Origin: Chloroflexus aurantiacus J-10-fl
GTDB taxonomy: Bacteria > Chloroflexota > Chloroflexia > Chloroflexales > Chloroflexaceae
Assembly (NCBI RefSeq): GCF_000018865.1
Contig: NC_010175.1
Coordinates: 1,178,001-1,242,000, forward strand
Direction of reading: 5' to 3'
DNA: 64,000 nucleotides
In this document: positions 42,361 to 51,157 of the stretch, in pieces
Position numbering within the stretch: position 1 is the stretch's first letter
Layout of the letters: each line of letters starts with the position of its first letter
Translations under genes and position numbers: made by a program
Notes under the pieces: generated by a model
Seen by the model: the letters and a program-made list of their open reading frames with translations, nothing else
The model's database searches: none
Told to the model about the DNA's origin: nothing

Positions 42361-43296
42361 TCAGCCGGTGGCTGCAATTGTGGTCACGAGGGTATTTGTT
42401 GCACCCGCGGCCTGTAATGCCGCCGCAATAACCGGTGCCTGATCGGGGGTAGTGAGTGCCAGCATCACCCCACCCCAACCGGCACCGGCCAGTTTGGCAC
42501 CCAGAGCGCCGGCTGAACGGGCAGCGGTGGTCAGGCAATCAAGTTCTGCCGATGACACGCCAATGTCGCGGAGCAATTCGTGATTGGTGTTGAGTAGCGT
42601 TCCCAACGTCACCACATCCCCTTCGGCAAGGGCAGTTCGTGCAGCAACGACCAGCGTTGCTACCTGGTCGAACAGTGCTTCATAGCGAGCAGGATCGGCT
42701 TGCCAGCGCTCGCGCACAGCACCAACCGGTAAGCGTGTGGGGCTACGCACACCGGTATCACCGACCACCAGAGTCAGGGGAGTGCCAATGACAATCGGCT
42801 CGATGAGTGGTGGTTGATCAGGACGGCGTTGAAACCAGATAGGCTGTTCAAACGCAACAACGGTATTGTCAATGCCGCTCGGTGTGCCGTGATACGCACG
42901 TTCACTCTCGTAGACGATGGCAGAAATCTCTGCCGGTGGCAGAGTTTGACCGCCGTAGGCCAACAGCTCTCGCACAATTGCCGTGGCAATTGCGGCGCCA
43001 CTGCCCATCCCACTGGCAATTGGGATGGCAGAGCGAATTGTGATCTCGACATCAGCCGGCAGCCCGAAACGTTCGACGACAGTGGTGACCAGCCTGCTGA
43101 GTGGATCGGTCGGCTGTTCGGCCACGCGCCACCTGCCACCGAGATCAGGGGCATGGATCATCGGCCCACTCCCGGCAGGAGATGGCGCTACGGTAGCCGT
43201 GGCGCGAATATCGGCCAGTGGCAGAGCAATCGCCGGACGACCGTAGACGACGGCGTGCTCGCCACAGAGGATGAGTTTCGCCGGTGCCGTTGCCAT
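42361..43296 (-). CDS. mvk: Mevalonate kinase
   Basis: 311 residues of the GHMP kinase family: N-terminal APAKLILCGEHAVVYGRPAI, ATP-binding PIASGMGSGAAIATAIV and C-terminal KLAGAGWGGVMLAL. It phosphorylates mevalonate in isoprenoid synthesis. Use of the mevalonate route instead of the MEP route is typical of Chloroflexus. It starts four bases before the coordinate end of pheT on the same strand (ATG at 43296, pheT stop at 43300-43302), so the two are in one operon driven from the pheT promoter. Confidence 0.93.
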   Translation of the reverse strand: MATAPAKLILCGEHAVVYGRPAIALPLADIRATATVAPSPAGSGPMIHAPDLGGRWRVAEQPTDPLSRLVTTVVERFGLPADVEITIRSAIPIASGMGSGAAIATAIVRELLAYGGQTLPPAEISAIVYESERAYHGTPSGIDNTVVAFEQPIWFQRRPDQPPLIEPIVIGTPLTLVVGDTGVRSPTRLPVGAVRERWQADPARYEALFDQVATLVVAARTALAEGDVVTLGTLLNTNHELLRDIGVSSAELDCLTTAARSAGALGAKLAGAGWGGVMLALTTPDQAPVIAAALQAAGATNTLVTTIAATG

Positions 43297-43299
43297 CGC

Positions 43300-45882
43300 T
43301 TAGCTGCGGATTGTAGCACCCAGTTCCCGTTCGAGACTGGAAATGATCTTCTTGCGAATCTTCGCCAGTGTCTCGTCGAGAAGGGTGCGGTCGGGAGCCC
43401 GGAAAGTCAGGTGATAGGTAAGACTCCGCTTGCCTTCACCAACTTGTGGCCCACTATACCGGTCGAAGAGGACCAGGCTCTCCAGGTATTCGCCGGCACT
43501 ACGCTGAATGACGCTCCGAATCTGGGCTTCAGTCACCGTTTCGTCGGCAACAATGGAGAGGTCCTGCGTACTGGCCGGGAAGCGCGAAATTGGCCGGTAG
43601 ACCGCCTGTCCGGCATGGACGAACAGGGTTTCCAGATCAATCTCGGCCAGCACGATGCGCGGTACCGTCACCTCAAGCCGGGCACGTACCTGTGGATGGG
43701 CTTCGCCAAGCACACCAACGACCTGCTGCTCAACCGCCCGTCCACGCCCGTCACGTTGCGTGGTGAGCACAAGCGTCGCTGACCGACCGGGGTGGAAGCG
43801 CTCGTCGTCGGTGAGCGGCACAAAGCTCAGCCGGTCGGACAGCCCCAGGCGTTCACCAAGCAGCTCGACAATCCCTTTGACATCGTAGAAATCGAGCCAG
43901 TCGCGGTCGGTGCTCAACCAGCTCTCTGGCTGGCGAGGACCGGCGAGAGCGATTGCCAGACGCCGGGGTTCGTCGGGTAGCCAGCGATCATCCTGTCCTG
44001 GTTGGGCAAGTGGGAGATACACCCGCCCGATCTCGAAGACTGTCGAGCGTTCGCGTTCACGGAGGTTCATCGCCAGCGCTGCGGCAATTGAAGGCAGCAG
44101 CGAGCGGCGCAGGTAGACATGCTCTGGTGTGCTGGGATTGCTCAGCTTGAGGTAGCGATCAGCTATCGCTTCAGATGGGTGGACCCTGGCAACCAGCTCC
44201 ATATCGATCAGCGAATAGGTGATCAATTCGGTCAGACCGGCGCCGGCCATCAGATCACGAACCTGCTCCTCAAGCTCGATAGCGCGCTGGGTCGCCGGTG
44301 GCGGCAGCTCGTCGGCCAGTCGGGTATCTGGGATGCGGTCATAACCGTAGATGCGAGCAATCTCCTCGCACAGGTCAGCCGTCATGGTCACATCTTGTCG
44401 AAATGAAGGCACCTTCACGCGCACTGTCGGTTCAACCGCCAGCATGGCAAAATCACCGACCGTTGCACTTCCCACCACCGTACACTCAAAGCCAAGACGG
44501 CTGAGCATGTCGGCAATGGTATGGCTATCGAGGTGAATGCCGAGGAGCCGACGCACTTCGGACGGAGGTAAATCAATCGTCACCGACTGCCACGGACGCG
44601 AGTAGACATCGATGAAATCGGCGGCAATGGTGGCACCGGCGTAGAGACGCATCAGTTCGAGACAGCGACGCAGCGCGATAGGGGGCAACTCGTAATCTAC
44701 CCCGCGTTCAAAGCGGCGTGATGCCTCACTAGGCAGCTTCAGGCCACGGGCGGTACGTCGGATCTGTACCGGTTCCCAGATCGCCGCTTCCAGCAAGACA
44801 TTCGTTGTTGCCTCGCTTACCTCTGAACTTGCACCACCCATCACACCCGCCACCGCCAGCGGCCCGGTCTCATCGCAAACCAGCAGGGGCGGATGGGTTA
44901 AGCCACTCTCATCACCAGGGGTTAAATCACGGTCACGGTTATCGAGCGTGGTCAGGCGTTCGCCAGGCTGGGCCAGCCGCACAATCAAATGACGATTGGC
45001 AACCCGGTCGGCGTCGAAGGCGTGGGTTGGTTGGCCCCACTCCAGCATCACATAGTTGGAAATGTCAACAATATTGTTAATCGGGCGCATCCCGGCATTG
45101 ATCAGCCGGCGCTGCATCCAGAAGGGTGACGGACCGATCTTGACGCCTTCTGCCAGCCCGACCATAAAGCGCGGACAGAGATCGGGGGTAAGCACAGTCA
45201 CTGCGGCCCGCCCAATCAGCGAAGGGCCGGTTGCCTCAACCTGTGGTTCGGGGATATGCAGTGGTGCACCGGTGAGGGCGGCAACTTCGCGGGCCACACC
45301 AACAATAGAGAGACAACGAGCGAAATTAGGCGTGAGATCAATTTCAAGCACTACTTCGCCTAAATAATCGCGTAACGGCATTCCGACCGGTGCGTCATCG
45401 GGCAAAATCAAAATACCTTCGTGATCCTCACTCAACCCCAGCTCTTTCTCGGAACAGAGCATGGCATCGCTCATCACGCCACGTACCGGGCGGCCCTTGA
45501 GTTTTGTAATCACCCACCCTTCAGCGTGACCATCGTACAACTGCGCACCTTCGCGAGCGAATACCGCCTTGAGCGGATGAGTTAAACGCCCTTGATCACG
45601 GTACTGAAACAGATTGGGGGCACCGGTCACCACCGTATGGGGCTGCGCGGCACCGTAATCAACGTCGGCCAGCACCAGGCGATCTGCGTTCGGATGCGAA
45701 CGAACCTCCAGGACGTTTGCCACCACGATCAGTTCGGGATCCCAGGGCAAAGGGGCACCTTCAACGCCGATACGATGAATCTGAGCGACCTCCATACCGC
45801 CAAAGGTCAGGCGGCGGGCCAGTTCCTCGACCGGCAGATCAATTGTTACAAATTCTCGCAACCACGACAGTGGAACTCTCAT
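43300..45882 (-). CDS. pheT: Phenylalanyl-tRNA synthetase beta subunit
   Basis: 860 residues. The N-terminal tRNA-binding OB domain (about 40-150) is followed by B3/B4 (about 210-400, with the class II editing region and FERGVDYELPP), B5 (about 405-480), a catalytic-like core with TADLCEEIARIYGYDRIP, and the C-terminal anticodon-binding FDX fold (RFPASTQDLSIVADETVT). It charges tRNA-Phe together with PheS, whose gene is not in the window. GAGGAG directly before the ATG supports the start. Confidence 0.97.
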   Translation of the reverse strand: MRVPLSWLREFVTIDLPVEELARRLTFGGMEVAQIHRIGVEGAPLPWDPELIVVANVLEVRSHPNADRLVLADVDYGAAQPHTVVTGAPNLFQYRDQGRLTHPLKAVFAREGAQLYDGHAEGWVITKLKGRPVRGVMSDAMLCSEKELGLSEDHEGILILPDDAPVGMPLRDYLGEVVLEIDLTPNFARCLSIVGVAREVAALTGAPLHIPEPQVEATGPSLIGRAAVTVLTPDLCPRFMVGLAEGVKIGPSPFWMQRRLINAGMRPINNIVDISNYVMLEWGQPTHAFDADRVANRHLIVRLAQPGERLTTLDNRDRDLTPGDESGLTHPPLLVCDETGPLAVAGVMGGASSEVSEATTNVLLEAAIWEPVQIRRTARGLKLPSEASRRFERGVDYELPPIALRRCLELMRLYAGATIAADFIDVYSRPWQSVTIDLPPSEVRRLLGIHLDSHTIADMLSRLGFECTVVGSATVGDFAMLAVEPTVRVKVPSFRQDVTMTADLCEEIARIYGYDRIPDTRLADELPPPATQRAIELEEQVRDLMAGAGLTELITYSLIDMELVARVHPSEAIADRYLKLSNPSTPEHVYLRRSLLPSIAAALAMNLRERERSTVFEIGRVYLPLAQPGQDDRWLPDEPRRLAIALAGPRQPESWLSTDRDWLDFYDVKGIVELLGERLGLSDRLSFVPLTDDERFHPGRSATLVLTTQRDGRGRAVEQQVVGVLGEAHPQVRARLEVTVPRIVLAEIDLETLFVHAGQAVYRPISRFPASTQDLSIVADETVTEAQIRSVIQRSAGEYLESLVLFDRYSGPQVGEGKRSLTYHLTFRAPDRTLLDETLAKIRKKIISSLERELGATIRS

Positions 45883-45914
45883 ATGCTCCTCGGTGTAGCA
45901 ATCTGGCTGCTGCG

Positions 45915-45943
45915 ATTGTAGCCATGGCCCTGCGGACTGTCAA
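45915..45943 (-). promoter_or_regulatory. Consensus promoter of pheT-mvk
   Basis: Minus strand TTGACA (45938-45943) and TACAAT (45915-45920) with a 17-base spacer, 33 bases before the pheT ATG. Confidence 0.8.
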
Positions 45944-46281
45944 GAGTGAGCACCGGGAAAGCGATAGGGTTCCATCACCCTGTTCAGACACAACGCACCG
46001 TGTAGCCACCTATTGCGTCGATTATCTACCGATGGCAGGGATTGGAAACCTGCTCCAGCCTCGCTATGCACAAAGCCTTGCGGTAGATTGATGGGAAATC
46101 AGGCAAAGTGGCGAATGTAATGCACCTGGCAGCGTACATGTGAAGAGTACGATTTCTGCGCTTCAAACCACACGACACTATCTGCAATCTTACGAACCCA
46201 TCATATCATCTCAACGTGTGGATCAGACTGCTACGCATGATACAATACCGCGTGTGTCCGCGCAGATTAGACGAGAAGACC
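45944..46281. other. Intergenic spacer
   Basis: About 340 bases between divergent genes. No recognisable RNA, repeat or further gene was seen. Confidence 0.4.
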
Positions 46282-46980
46282 ATGACCCAACCTGAACCGA
46301 ATCAAAACCCTCTACCCCAGGTACCAGCACGTACCGCGCCCCCGCCAACCCAATCGCGCAGTTGTCTGAGTCGGCTGATCGGATTCATCGGCTGGTTATT
46401 CACCATTGCCATAGCGGTGGGACTGGCACTGGTTGTCGCAGGTGGCATTCTCTACTGGGCAGGTGTCGATCTGACCACGCCACAGCAAATTCGCGAGGCC
46501 AATGAGGGCGTGCAGACGCTCCAGGCGCTTACGACCAGCCAGGCGGAGAGTATTGGTCAGCTTCAAACTGCTCAGGCCCAGACCCTGAGCGATCTGAACG
46601 GTGCGCGTGAGCGGATCGATGAACTGGAAGTACAGGCTGATGCGCTGGCGACAGCGGCAACAGCCCAGGTCGGCCAGGCTGCCACTGCCGTAGCGCTGGG
46701 CCGGGCATTGCAAACAGCGGTTGCTGAAGCGGTTGTCCTGCAAGATCAGTTGGCAGAAGAGCGCGTCCTGGTAGCGGTCGTTGCAACCGTCCAGGCCCAG
46801 CAGAATGAGCGCATTCGTGAGGTTGAGCTACGGAGTGAACGTTTGATCCGATTTCTGAATCGACTGAGCGACATTGCCGGCGACACGGCAGAGGATGTTA
46901 CAACACCTACGCCACTTGCTACACCACCCGCCGTTTCGCCGACACCGACCAGTACAGTGCAGGTAACACCAACGCCGTAG
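46282..46980 (+). CDS. Membrane-anchored coiled-coil protein of unknown function
   Basis: 232 residues. A short Pro-rich cytoplasmic head is followed by a membrane helix (LIGFIGWLFTIAIAVGLALVVAGGILYWA), a long Ala/Gln/Glu-rich coiled coil (about 75-200, with heptads such as ALTTSQAESIGQLQTAQAQTL in part) and a Thr/Pro tail (TPTPLATPPAVSPTPT). No family is recognised. The ATG at 46282 avoids the extra N-terminal codons of the longer frame, which lack a ribosome site. It could act as an envelope scaffold or spacer. Confidence 0.6.
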   Translation: MTQPEPNQNPLPQVPARTAPPPTQSRSCLSRLIGFIGWLFTIAIAVGLALVVAGGILYWAGVDLTTPQQIREANEGVQTLQALTTSQAESIGQLQTAQAQTLSDLNGARERIDELEVQADALATAATAQVGQAATAVALGRALQTAVAEAVVLQDQLAEERVLVAVVATVQAQQNERIREVELRSERLIRFLNRLSDIAGDTAEDVTTPTPLATPPAVSPTPTSTVQVTPTP

Positions 46981-47351
46981 CATCAACTCTTGCTCAACAG
47001 TGTGCATCGTTCAGGTGTCATATCTGGGTTGGAGTGCCTCCAAACGTGCCATTCGCAAGGAACTGGAGATTCATCAGGGGCGTGGATGCAGAGCAACCTG
47101 ATGCGACGATGAGGTAGGGGCACGGCATGCCGTGCCCCTACCCTTTCTCTGCTACCAGCAGGTGGTAGTGAGCTGTTCATTCACTACGGACGCATGTCAG
47201 TACTTTCCCCTTCAGGGTAGGGTATCCATAGCCGCCATACTCTTCATATACAAGGGACGCAGGGCATACGTGATTTGAAGTACACTGGAGGCCAGTGCAG
47301 GAAGTTCCAGAGTACTTCATCATCTGTCACCTGCGTATCACCGATGATGCT
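46981..47351. other. Intergenic region with a palindrome
   Basis: 371 bases with no supported gene. The only strong structure is the palindrome at 47113-47142. Confidence 0.55.
47113..47142. repeat. Perfect 30-bp palindrome
   Basis: GGTAGGGGCACGGCA is followed immediately by its exact inverse TGCCGTGCCCCTACC, then CTTTCT. It resembles dispersed palindromic repeats found between genes in many bacteria and could also end transcription of the upstream coiled-coil gene. Confidence 0.8.
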
Positions 47352-47846
47352 CTACTCGCGGCCAATAGCTGCTTCGGTCAGTAAACGCACAACCTGTTCG
47401 AGAGCACGGCGGGCACGTGCCAGCGCCAGCGTCATATCGGCCAGGACAGCTTCAGCCAGCATAAAATTAGCCAGATAACTCTGCCGTAATGTCTCGAAGA
47501 GGTCTTGTGCTTCTTCGAGACAGGTTTGTGCCTGTTCGAGGGCGTGCTCGCTCTCATCACGCTGACGGGCAGCAACCATCGGCCAGCGCCCGTTAATCTC
47601 GGCGCCACGCACGACAGCCATATGCCGCCGCATACGTTCAAGGTCGGCAAGGGCGTCGTACACGGCCCGTTCGGCAGTGACAATCAGCACCCGACACAAA
47701 TGGACATTACGACCGAGTTCGGCACGTACCTCATCCAGCGTACTCCGGGCCTGAAGGATGGCCTGAGCCGCCTCTTCCGCCACGCGGATCAGTTCCACCC
47801 TCTCGGTCTCCAGTTCGGTTGGCCAGCGGCGCGGTATCGTCGGCAT
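47352..47846 (-). CDS. Coiled-coil protein, divergent arm of gasdermin locus
   Basis: 164 residues, almost entirely helical and rich in Ala, Glu, Arg and Leu with heptad spacing (RVAEEAAQAILQARSTLDEV, AVLADMTLALARARRALEQV). No family is recognised. AAGGAG eleven bases before the ATG at 47846 fixes this start, even though it lies 116 bases inside the 3' end of the upstream gene in another frame. It is probably translated together with that membrane protein and may form its cytoplasmic partner. Confidence 0.65.
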   Translation of the reverse strand: MPTIPRRWPTELETERVELIRVAEEAAQAILQARSTLDEVRAELGRNVHLCRVLIVTAERAVYDALADLERMRRHMAVVRGAEINGRWPMVAARQRDESEHALEQAQTCLEEAQDLFETLRQSYLANFMLAEAVLADMTLALARARRALEQVVRLLTEAAIGRE

Positions 47847-48225
47847 AATTAATCGCGCTCCTTCGTGGTCGGCGCAAGTACTCTTCGGCTGCGCGGCGAC
47901 GCAAGACATTCTCGCCTAACTGCCAGAGAATGATAGGAATGCCCGCAGCCACAAAACTTCGCCATACCAGGTCTTCATAGCGGCGCCAGTCAAGGCTGCC
48001 AAGGCGACGAGCCGCCAGGGCAACCGGCGCCAGCGAGAGAACGACCCCGCCGGCGACCTCTGCCCACAGGTGATCGGGCAACACTGTTGGGAAGCGGCGC
48101 TCGATCAACTCGAGTGTAGCTGCGTAGACAGTTGATAGCCCCATAACCTGAAGTGGGAGTTGCACAGCCAGATGATCGGCATTGGTCACAGTATTCATGG
48201 TTGCGTCGCTGTTCACTGTTTGCAT
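47731..48225 (-). CDS. Small membrane protein, divergent arm of gasdermin locus
   Basis: 164 residues. Hydrophobic segments at about 30-45 (VMGLSTVYAATLELI), 60-78 (VAGGVVLSLAPVALAARRL) and 92-112 (FVAAGIPIILWQLGENVL), then a basic stretch and a disordered Gly/Arg-rich tail that overlaps the next gene out of frame. No family is recognised. AGGA about eight bases before the ATG at 48225. It is transcribed divergently from the MraZ-CHAT-FtsZ-gasdermin cluster across a 323-base shared promoter region. Confidence 0.6.
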   Translation of the reverse strand: MQTVNSDATMNTVTNADHLAVQLPLQVMGLSTVYAATLELIERRFPTVLPDHLWAEVAGGVVLSLAPVALAARRLGSLDWRRYEDLVWRSFVAAGIPIILWQLGENVLRRRAAEEYLRRPRRSAINYADDTAPLANRTGDREGGTDPRGGRGGSGHPSGPEYAG

Positions 48226-48548
48226 TGCGGGGTTCCTTTCGGGTTCTTGTTGGACATCATTTTAGCACAGGTCGTTCGATTTGTCTAGCCGTCAGGTTGT
48301 TATTGGGTGCTTGTTGGGATGTAGTTAATCTACCTCATGAAACTCCTCCTGCATCGTTCGATCAATATTTTGGCGTATTAGTGCGGTTTGGTGTTATAAT
48401 ACTACATATTGTAGTAAAGTCAAGTCCCCAGGAAGAACCCGGCAGAGGGCTAGACGACTCGAATATTATATGCTATAGTATATGCAGTATACCAACAACA
48501 ACCTGAAAAGAACCCCAATAGCTCCCGTTATTGTACAATGAGGCAGAC
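48226..48548 (+). promoter_or_regulatory. Divergent promoter region with TACTAC-N5-GTAGTA dyad
   Basis: TATAAT at 48395-48400, with a weak TTGGCG 19 bases upstream, is the candidate promoter of the rightward cluster. Abutting it, TACTAC-ATATT-GTAGTA (48400-48416) is a perfect dyad that would block RNA polymerase if bound. TTGGG occurs at 48303 and 48314, 11 bases apart, the kind of spacing used by MraZ boxes. A second AT-rich palindromic stretch (TATGCTATAGTATATGC) follows near 48470. Confidence 0.6.
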
Positions 48549-49004
48549 ATGCTACTTGGTACATGGGACGTGACACTCGATGAAGCCGGCAATCTGACGC
48601 TCCCTATTCCGCTACGCCCGCTGCTCTTCCCCGGCGTCGTGGTTACCCGTGGGTTCGAGCGCTGTCTGCATCTGTGCCCGGAACCATTCTGGCGCGGGCT
48701 GGCCCGACGGGTGAGTAGTCTCTCGCTGAGTGGTGCCGACGAACGCTGGCTGCGCCGGTTGCTGTTTGCCGATGCCCACGTGCTGGCGATTGATGAACAG
48801 GCAACTATCACCCTCAGCGAGTCGTTGCGCCGCTACGCTACGCTGGAACGACACGCGGTGTTGGTCGGTATGGATCAGTATCTGGAGCTGTGGAGTCCTG
48901 AACGCTGGCAGGAGTGTCAGGCAACCCTGCTGGCTAACGCAGGCCGCTGGTCTCGTCGTGACTGGACGGTGGTCGGTCTGGCAGAAGGTGGTATTTCTTT
49001 GTGA
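48549..49004 (+). CDS. mraZ: MraZ-family transcriptional regulator, stand-alone paralogue
   Basis: 151 residues with two MraZ/AbrB-like half-domains. The first has MLLGTWDVTLDEAGNLTLP (matching MFxGxxxxxLDxKGRLxxP). The second has RLLFADAHVLAIDEQATITL and ends LVGMDQYLELWSPERWQE, very close to the E. coli pattern LVGxxxxxELWxxxxW. MraZ binds short GTGGG-type boxes as a multimer and usually represses the division and cell-wall cluster from its first position before rsmH. Here no rsmH, mur or fts biosynthetic genes follow. It heads the CHAT/amidase/FtsZ/gasdermin cluster. The ATG at 48549 gives the family N-terminus. Confidence 0.85.
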   Translation: MLLGTWDVTLDEAGNLTLPIPLRPLLFPGVVVTRGFERCLHLCPEPFWRGLARRVSSLSLSGADERWLRRLLFADAHVLAIDEQATITLSESLRRYATLERHAVLVGMDQYLELWSPERWQECQATLLANAGRWSRRDWTVVGLAEGGISL

Positions 49005-49395
49005 TCGTATTTACTACAGTACATAGTAGAAAGGCGAACCGATGAGAATGCAGCTCTGATCCGCCCGCTCCAGGGCCGAGGCTGAAGGCCGGGTGACCAT
49101 ATTTAGACGGCGCTTTCTGGTGATCGTATTTACTACAGTACATAGTAGAGAGGAGGACCAATGAGAATGTAGCTCTGATCCGCCCACTCCAGGGTTGAGG
49201 CTAAAGGCCGGGTGACCATATTTAGACGGCGCTTTCTGTGTGGTTATGTTTACTACAGTACATAGTAGAAAGGAGGACCGATGACAATCTAGTCTGATCC
49301 GCCCCAGGGCCAGGACTGAAGCTCGGGTTACCACGTCAGGCGGCGCTTTCCGGTGATGTTTGTCTACGATACTTGCACAGGAGGGAGGATTTTCA
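49003..49395 (+). repeat. Three 120-bp repeats with dyad, SD and mini-ORF, plus partial fourth
   Basis: Units are marked by TACTACAGTACATAGTAG at 49012, 49131 and 49251 (period 119-120). In each, the dyad is followed by a ribosome site (AAGGCGAACC, GAGGAGGACC, AAGGAGGACC) and an ATG whose frame closes after five, three or three codons, then a conserved tail ending GGCGCTTTC. A degraded fourth copy (TCTAC near 49363) supplies GGAGGGAGGA to the real 64-codon gene. The dyad arms match those at 48400-48416, pointing to a shared regulator. Confidence 0.85.
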
Positions 49396-49590
49396 ATGAT
49401 GACCCGCTCGCATCCCAATACTCTTCATTCATCATTGCACCGACCAACGGCCAGCGCGGCAATCGCCCGGCAACGGTTACGTCAGACGTTACAACGTGAT
49501 CGCCTGGCTATCGCCGAGCGGCAACCTGACCAGCAACTACTCAGCAGGTTACTCGAGGCCGAGGTGCCGCACTCGTCGAGTGAACGTTAG
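49396..49590 (+). CDS. Small basic protein in gasdermin locus
   Basis: 64 residues, Arg/Gln/His-rich and predicted helical (AIARQRLRQTLQRDRLAIAE), with no recognised family. Support comes from the near-ideal GGAGGGAGGA six bases before the ATG and from its place directly after the repeated leaders. It could be a regulator or antitoxin-like partner of the downstream protease; that is speculation. Confidence 0.5.
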   Translation: MMTRSHPNTLHSSLHRPTASAAIARQRLRQTLQRDRLAIAERQPDQQLLSRLLEAEVPHSSSER

Positions 49591-49782
49591 AGGATGTCTT
49601 TCTGATGGTGTAAGAGGGCTTGTAGGAGTACTGAGCATTATGTGCCGTGCTTTCGCCAGGCGATAGTTTGTATTATTCCGCAATAGTTGTGTTGCCTGCG
49701 AAGGGCACTGCTTGCGCGGTTCGATCAGGTCGGTTCTACCCTACAGCTCTCGTTTACCCTGCAACCAATACCGGCAAACGCT

Positions 49783-51117
49783 ATGCGATCAACATACCAG
49801 CCCGTCCTGCTGTCTATCGATTTCAGTTCGTACCAACGTGGTTTCTTCGTGCGTTGGGAGTCTAACGAAGTGATTGATATTACGCAGAGCCAGATGCCGA
49901 TGCCGATTGCCGAAGCCGATGTGCCGCTGGTTTTGCGCGCACTCGATGTCTTGCAAGACCCGGCATATCCCCACCCCTGGACAGCCGCCCAGGAGACGGC
50001 ATTTATGTTTAGTCAGGCAGAGCAGGATCGGCTCCGTGAACTCAATTTTTGGGATGAAGATAATCGGGCACCGGTTGATTTGCCACGACGGGTCGGGCGA
50101 CGGCTCTTTCGCGCACTCACGCACGATAAGCGTGGTGCCGAGGCGTTGAAGATTGTGCGAGCCTACGCCCTGGCTGTTGATCGACCGCTCCTGATTTCTT
50201 GCCACTTTCACGCTCACGCACCAGCCGATGTCGCACTGGCTGCGTTGCCCTGGGAATTGCTCTGGGCTGATGAACCAACGCCACTGTTGACGGAGCGTCG
50301 CCTGGCGGCGACGATTGAACGACGGTTGAAGCATACCGGTCCTCCACCTGCACCAACCCCAGGGCGTGGTGCGCTGCGGATTCTCGCGCTCTCACCACAG
50401 GCCGGTATTCCGATGGAACTCCGCCAAATCGAGCGGAGTGCGCGTATGCACGCCCTGCAACCTCTGCTCGAACGGAATCTGGCCGAGGTTCGCGAGCTGA
50501 GTCCCGTTTCCCGCCGGGAGCTGGAACGTGTCGTCCGCGAATGGTCTCCTGATGTCATTCACTACTACGGCCACGGTCGCTATGAGCAGGGGAGCGGGGC
50601 ACTGCTGCTTGACCACGAACGTGGTGGCGAGGAATGGACGCCACCAGATGCGCTTGCGGCTGCATTTGGCGGTGTGCAGATGGTTGTGCTCCACGCCTGT
50701 CAGGGCGCTATGGCAACCCCAGGCGCAACCCTGCTCAGTAGCGTCGCACCGGCACTGAGTATGGCCGGCGTGCCGGTGGTGATTGGGATGCAGTTTACGA
50801 TTCGGGCCGACGCCGCTACCCGCATCGCCAGTATTGTGTACGCCGGTCTGGCCCAGGGACGGAGTGTTCAGGAAGCGTTGGCAGCTGCCCGCATTGCCCT
50901 GTATGTCGGTGAAACCGATCAGGTGTCGTGGTTTGTGCCGGCCCTCTATGTGCGTAGTCGCAGCCACGGTCCAATCTACCTGCGCCCACCCACCGACCAG
51001 CCACCGGTTCTTACGCTTGGCCCATCGTTATCATCGCAGCCTCGCCATCCACATATCCGGCGTTTACGCATTCAAGAGGAATGGGCACGTCAGCGTTTGC
51101 AAGCAGATCGGCAGTAA
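49783..51117 (+). CDS. CHAT-domain caspase-like cysteine protease
   Basis: About 444 residues. The N-terminal region (1-190, opening STYQPVLLSIDFSSYQRGFF) has no named domain and may sense or regulate. The C-terminal CHAT domain (about 195-430) has the caspase-clan dyad: His264 in DVIHYYGHGRY and Cys306 in VVLHACQGAM, preceded by the LPWELLW motif common in CHAT proteins and followed by GVPVVIGMQF. CHAT proteases cleave partner proteins after activation and are the usual operon partners of bacterial gasdermins. The start is uncertain: the ATG at 49783 lacks a clear ribosome site and an in-frame TTG lies at 49687. Confidence 0.85.
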   Translation: MRSTYQPVLLSIDFSSYQRGFFVRWESNEVIDITQSQMPMPIAEADVPLVLRALDVLQDPAYPHPWTAAQETAFMFSQAEQDRLRELNFWDEDNRAPVDLPRRVGRRLFRALTHDKRGAEALKIVRAYALAVDRPLLISCHFHAHAPADVALAALPWELLWADEPTPLLTERRLAATIERRLKHTGPPPAPTPGRGALRILALSPQAGIPMELRQIERSARMHALQPLLERNLAEVRELSPVSRRELERVVREWSPDVIHYYGHGRYEQGSGALLLDHERGGEEWTPPDALAAAFGGVQMVVLHACQGAMATPGATLLSSVAPALSMAGVPVVIGMQFTIRADAATRIASIVYAGLAQGRSVQEALAAARIALYVGETDQVSWFVPALYVRSRSHGPIYLRPPTDQPPVLTLGPSLSSQPRHPHIRRLRIQEEWARQRLQADRQ

Positions 51118-51157
51118 GGGAATCTGCCGGCGCTGTTGAACATATATCAGGTGAGTC

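Noticed and set aside
48549-49004. Reading the MraZ paralogue as the start of the dcw division cluster
   Set aside because: No rsmH, ftsL, ftsI or mur genes follow; the only division-type gene is an FtsZ with an altered T7 loop 4 kb downstream.
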